A stretch of 7,726 nt of DNA, from NCBI GenBank assembly GCA_030748365.1, contig JASMME010000057.1, positions 1 to 7,726 of the forward strand, given 5' to 3'. Below the pieces are notes generated by a model. The model saw nothing but the letters and a program-made list of their open reading frames with translations. It did no database searches and was not told where the DNA came from. The DNA comes from Lutibacter sp. GTDB taxonomy: Bacteria; Bacteroidota; Bacteroidia; Flavobacteriales; Flavobacteriaceae. Within the stretch, counting starts at the first letter, position 1, and each line of letters opens with the position of its first letter. The position numbers were made by a program, and so were the translations under genes. This document shows positions 6,351 through 7,726 of this stretch, piece after piece.

Positions 6351-6689
6351 TTATACAAGAGAATCTGCACCCTTCTCTTTGGTTCTTATTCTATAAGCTT
6401 CTTCGATTTCAGAAACAAAAATCTTACCGTCGCCAACCGCACCGGTATAGGCCGATTCCAAAAGGGCTTCCACCGTCCTGTCCAAAAAAGAATCTGATAC
6501 GACAATGGATATATAACGACGTTGTATGTCAGAGGTGCTATAGCTAACCCCTCGATACACATGGCCCTGCTTTTCGTTACCAACGCCTGTCACATCCCAG
6601 TAACTAAAAAAATTAACCTCAATCTGATGAAGGGCCTCTTTGACCTCACCAAATCTTGATTTTCTGATAACTGCTTCAATTTTCTTCAT
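6351..6689 (-). CDS. glnK: P-II family nitrogen regulator (GlnK-like), module 2
   Basis: A 112-residue P-II protein, first gene of the glnK-amt-porin operon. It differs from the other P-II in this window at 21 positions, mostly conservative, and the whole segment from residue 23 to 52 (IEVNFFSYWDVTGVGNEKQG and onward through Tyr50) is identical, so both share the same short T-loop with Asn38-Glu39. The C-terminal signature TGAVGDGKIFV, Lys89, Arg100 and Arg102 are present. Ala84 replaces the Lys found there in E. coli GlnB (Asn84 in the other copy). Most differences fall in residues 59-79 and at the C-terminal tail (GADSLV against GFESLN), outside the T-loop, so the two proteins could mix into heterotrimers or gate either Amt. 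Function (gating the adjacent Amt in response to nitrogen status) follows from family and context. The start is the only Met before the conserved MKKIEA strand. Confidence 0.95.
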   Translation of the reverse strand: MKKIEAVIRKSRFGEVKEALHQIEVNFFSYWDVTGVGNEKQGHVYRGVSYSTSDIQRRYISIVVSDSFLDRTVEALLESAYTGAVGDGKIFVSEIEEAYRIRTKEKGADSLV

Positions 6690-6717
6690 GATAAAGTGTT
6701 TTTAATTGATTTCGGCC

Positions 6718-6725
6718 CAAAAGTA
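6718..6725 (-). promoter_or_regulatory. Predicted -7 promoter box of the glnK-amt-porin operon (module 2)
   Basis: The minus strand reads TACTTTTG, a full match to the Bacteroidota -7 element, 30 bp from the glnK start, giving a short leader of about 20-25 nt. It is the same eight bases, at the same 16-bp distance from the proximal dyad, as in the other module, while the leader beyond it is about 60 nt shorter. Confidence 0.72.
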
Positions 6726-6741
6726 TATATATATTTTAATA

Positions 6742-6814
6742 ACCCCTAACTTTTTGGGGGTATAACATCTATTTTTATCTATATAACAAAATTGACCCCT
6801 ATTTTTTTAGGGGT
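6742..6814 (-). promoter_or_regulatory. Paired 20-bp operator dyads upstream of glnK (module 2)
   Basis: Plus-strand dyads: ACCCCTAACTTTTTGGGGGT at 6742-6761 (proximal) and ACCCCTATTTTTTTAGGGGT at 6795-6814 (distal, perfect arms). The starts are 53 bp apart, identical to the pair before the other glnK, and the 33-bp spacers share a CAT-N2-ATTTTTAT core at the same offset. Here the distal dyad is the better one, while in the other module the proximal one is. Binding of a shared nitrogen regulator is inferred. Confidence 0.68.
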
Positions 6815-7008
6815 CAATAATATATTTATTCGTTTTACGCTTATTTATTCATTAAAACAACCATGACATAGCCCAAGGACATCAAAAATGGATAAGATGA
6901 AGTGAAAAAATGCAAGATAGAGAAAGGTAAATCGCAAACGAATGGCTATCCATCAACGAAAGGCGCTAAAAAACCTACCAGGAAAGGAAATGAGTAGCGA
7001 TTGACTGG

Positions 7009-7380
7009 TTAAGCTATTTTTGACAGATACAGCCCAATAAAAACTGCCAAGAGCCCTAACAAAACAGAAGCAAGGGTATAACCCACAAAGCTACCGTAAT
7101 CACCACTCTTTAAAAACAGCTGGTTTTCGAGCGCAAAGGCCGAAAAGGTAGTAAAACCACCGCAAAAACCGGTAGCGAGTATCAGTGCGTGGTTTTCAGT
7201 AAAACTGGAAGACCTGGCAACAAAGCCTATGACAAAACCGATCAACAAACTGCCCAGTATATTAACAAGCAGTGTACCATAGGGAAGCAAATAGGCGGGA
7301 TGGTTAAGCCACCTGCCGATTAGATAGCGCATAACACTTCCAGCTCCTCCACCTATAAATATTAATAACAAAGGTTTCAT
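7009..7380 (-). CDS. crcB: Fluoride ion channel/exporter CrcB (FluC)
   Basis: A 123-residue, four-helix membrane protein of the Fluc family, which forms dual-topology dimers and lets fluoride leave the cytoplasm. The family motifs are in order: GGGAGSVMRY (10-19), PYGTLLVNILGSLLIG (33-48) with pore Asn40, and GFCGGFTTFSAF (71-82), with the Thr-Thr turn that forms the central sodium site and the Phe-box residues Phe79 and Phe82. Length is typical for a single-domain member. The start lies 3 bp after the stop of the upstream gene, so it is translated from that transcript, and no fluoride riboswitch is possible directly in front of it. No convincing terminator follows; the 194 bp between its stop and the module 2 operators hold only a weak 5-bp stem with a T-run. 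A single crcB gene is enough if the protein is a homodimer. Confidence 0.95.
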   Translation of the reverse strand: MKPLLLIFIGGGAGSVMRYLIGRWLNHPAYLLPYGTLLVNILGSLLIGFVIGFVARSSSFTENHALILATGFCGGFTTFSAFALENQLFLKSGDYGSFVGYTLASVLLGLLAVFIGLYLSKIA

Positions 7381-7383
7381 CGT

Positions 7384-7726
7384 TTACCAATTAATGTTTG
7401 CTATATCAATCCAATTCCATTTACCGGTAATGCTGCCTTTGTGCAGCGTCATCACACCCGGATTGGCCCTAATCATGGTCTTAAGGGTTGTCGCATCACA
7501 GAACAAGAGGTCTGCATCTGCGCCAAATCGATCACCGATAAACGGATGCGCCTCATAGAGAGACGCTGATAAAATCGCCACCCTGTATCCTTGTTTCAAG
7601 GCTACTGAGACCGTTTCTTCTAAGGACGTAAATCCTTCGCGATCACTTTTACCAAGGTCATAGGCAACAATTAGCAATAAGCGCTCTTCTGCCATTAATA
7701 TGTCTGTCATATCTTTACCGTCAACC
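7384..7726 (-). CDS. BT_3928-family (DoxX-like) protein, C-terminal part, 5' partial
   Basis: Only the C-terminal 114 codons are visible. The frame stays open to the window edge (reading V-D-G-K-D before the Met at 7710), so that Met is probably internal and the gene continues to the right. The visible part looks like a thioredoxin-fold tail: a strand LLLIVAYDLGKSD, a helix, a second strand YRVAILSAS, and then the segment DATTLKTMIRANPGVMTLHK ending GKWNW. I recall that last segment, of the form R-x-N-P-G-x-x-x-L-x-x-G-x-I-x-x-K-W, from the end of BT_3928-type proteins, which carry DoxX-like membrane helices in front. No CxxC is visible in this part. Its function is not established. It is followed after 3 bp by crcB, so the two share a transcript. 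The family call rests on memory of the C-terminal motif, and the membrane part cannot be seen here. Confidence 0.7.
   Translation of the reverse strand, partial: VDGKDMTDILMAEERLLLIVAYDLGKSDREGFTSLEETVSVALKQGYRVAILSASLYEAHPFIGDRFGADADLLFCDATTLKTMIRANPGVMTLHKGSITGKWNWIDIANINW

Noticed and set aside
6323..6370. Upstream Met at 6370 as the start of the module 2 amt
   Set aside because: It overlaps the glnK coding end and puts 16 polar residues (MQILLYNTNKNKIITL) in front of a well-formed signal peptide; the Met at 6322 fits better.
6971..7008. Possible terminator after crcB
   Set aside because: A run of six T exists on the minus strand, but the preceding stem is only 5 bp with a loop of about 25 nt, too weak to call.
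7381..7383. Fluoride riboswitch for crcB
   Set aside because: Only 3 bp separate crcB from the upstream coding region, leaving no room; any such element would have to lie before the upstream gene, outside the window.

Overview
The window looks like chromosome of a Bacteroidota bacterium, most likely a marine Flavobacteriia member. The evidence is the family content (a BT_3928-type DoxX/thioredoxin-fold protein, a DUF1684 lipoprotein, signal peptides ending in A/Q), the TAnnTTTG-type -7 promoter boxes, moderate GC with AT-rich intergenic DNA, and start codons without Shine-Dalgarno sequences. The genus cannot be set from the sequence alone.

Layout. Positions 1-1447 (+) hold the C-terminal two thirds of the B12-dependent methylmalonyl-CoA mutase catalytic subunit, cut by the window edge. 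A DUF1684 lipoprotein follows on the same strand (1521-2138). A perfect 30-bp palindrome (2142-2171) separates it from a minus-strand block. The core of the window is two glnK-amt modules in tandem, both on the minus strand: glnK-amt-TorF-type porin (6689 to 4206), ending at a strong terminator (4082-4114), and then glnK-amt (3796 to 2193), ending at the palindrome. On the right are a CrcB/FluC fluoride channel (7380-7009) and, 3 bp upstream of it, the C-terminal part of a BT_3928-family protein that runs off the window.

How the genes fit together. The two modules form an ammonium uptake locus: inner-membrane Amt channels, each with its own P-II gating protein. One module adds a putative outer-membrane porin, which could complete a path across the envelope. 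The P-II proteins are about 81% identical to each other and share an unusual T-loop (one residue shorter, with N-E in place of the usual R-Q at positions 38-39).

The most striking non-coding signal is a 97-bp promoter block present once upstream of each glnK, without internal length change. It contains two 20-bp dyads of the form ACCCCT-N8-AGGGGT whose starts are exactly 53 bp apart in both copies, followed after exactly 16 bp by an identical TACTTTTG box. This looks like a paired operator for an unidentified nitrogen regulator shared by both operons. No sigma-54 (GG-N10-GC type) promoter was seen.
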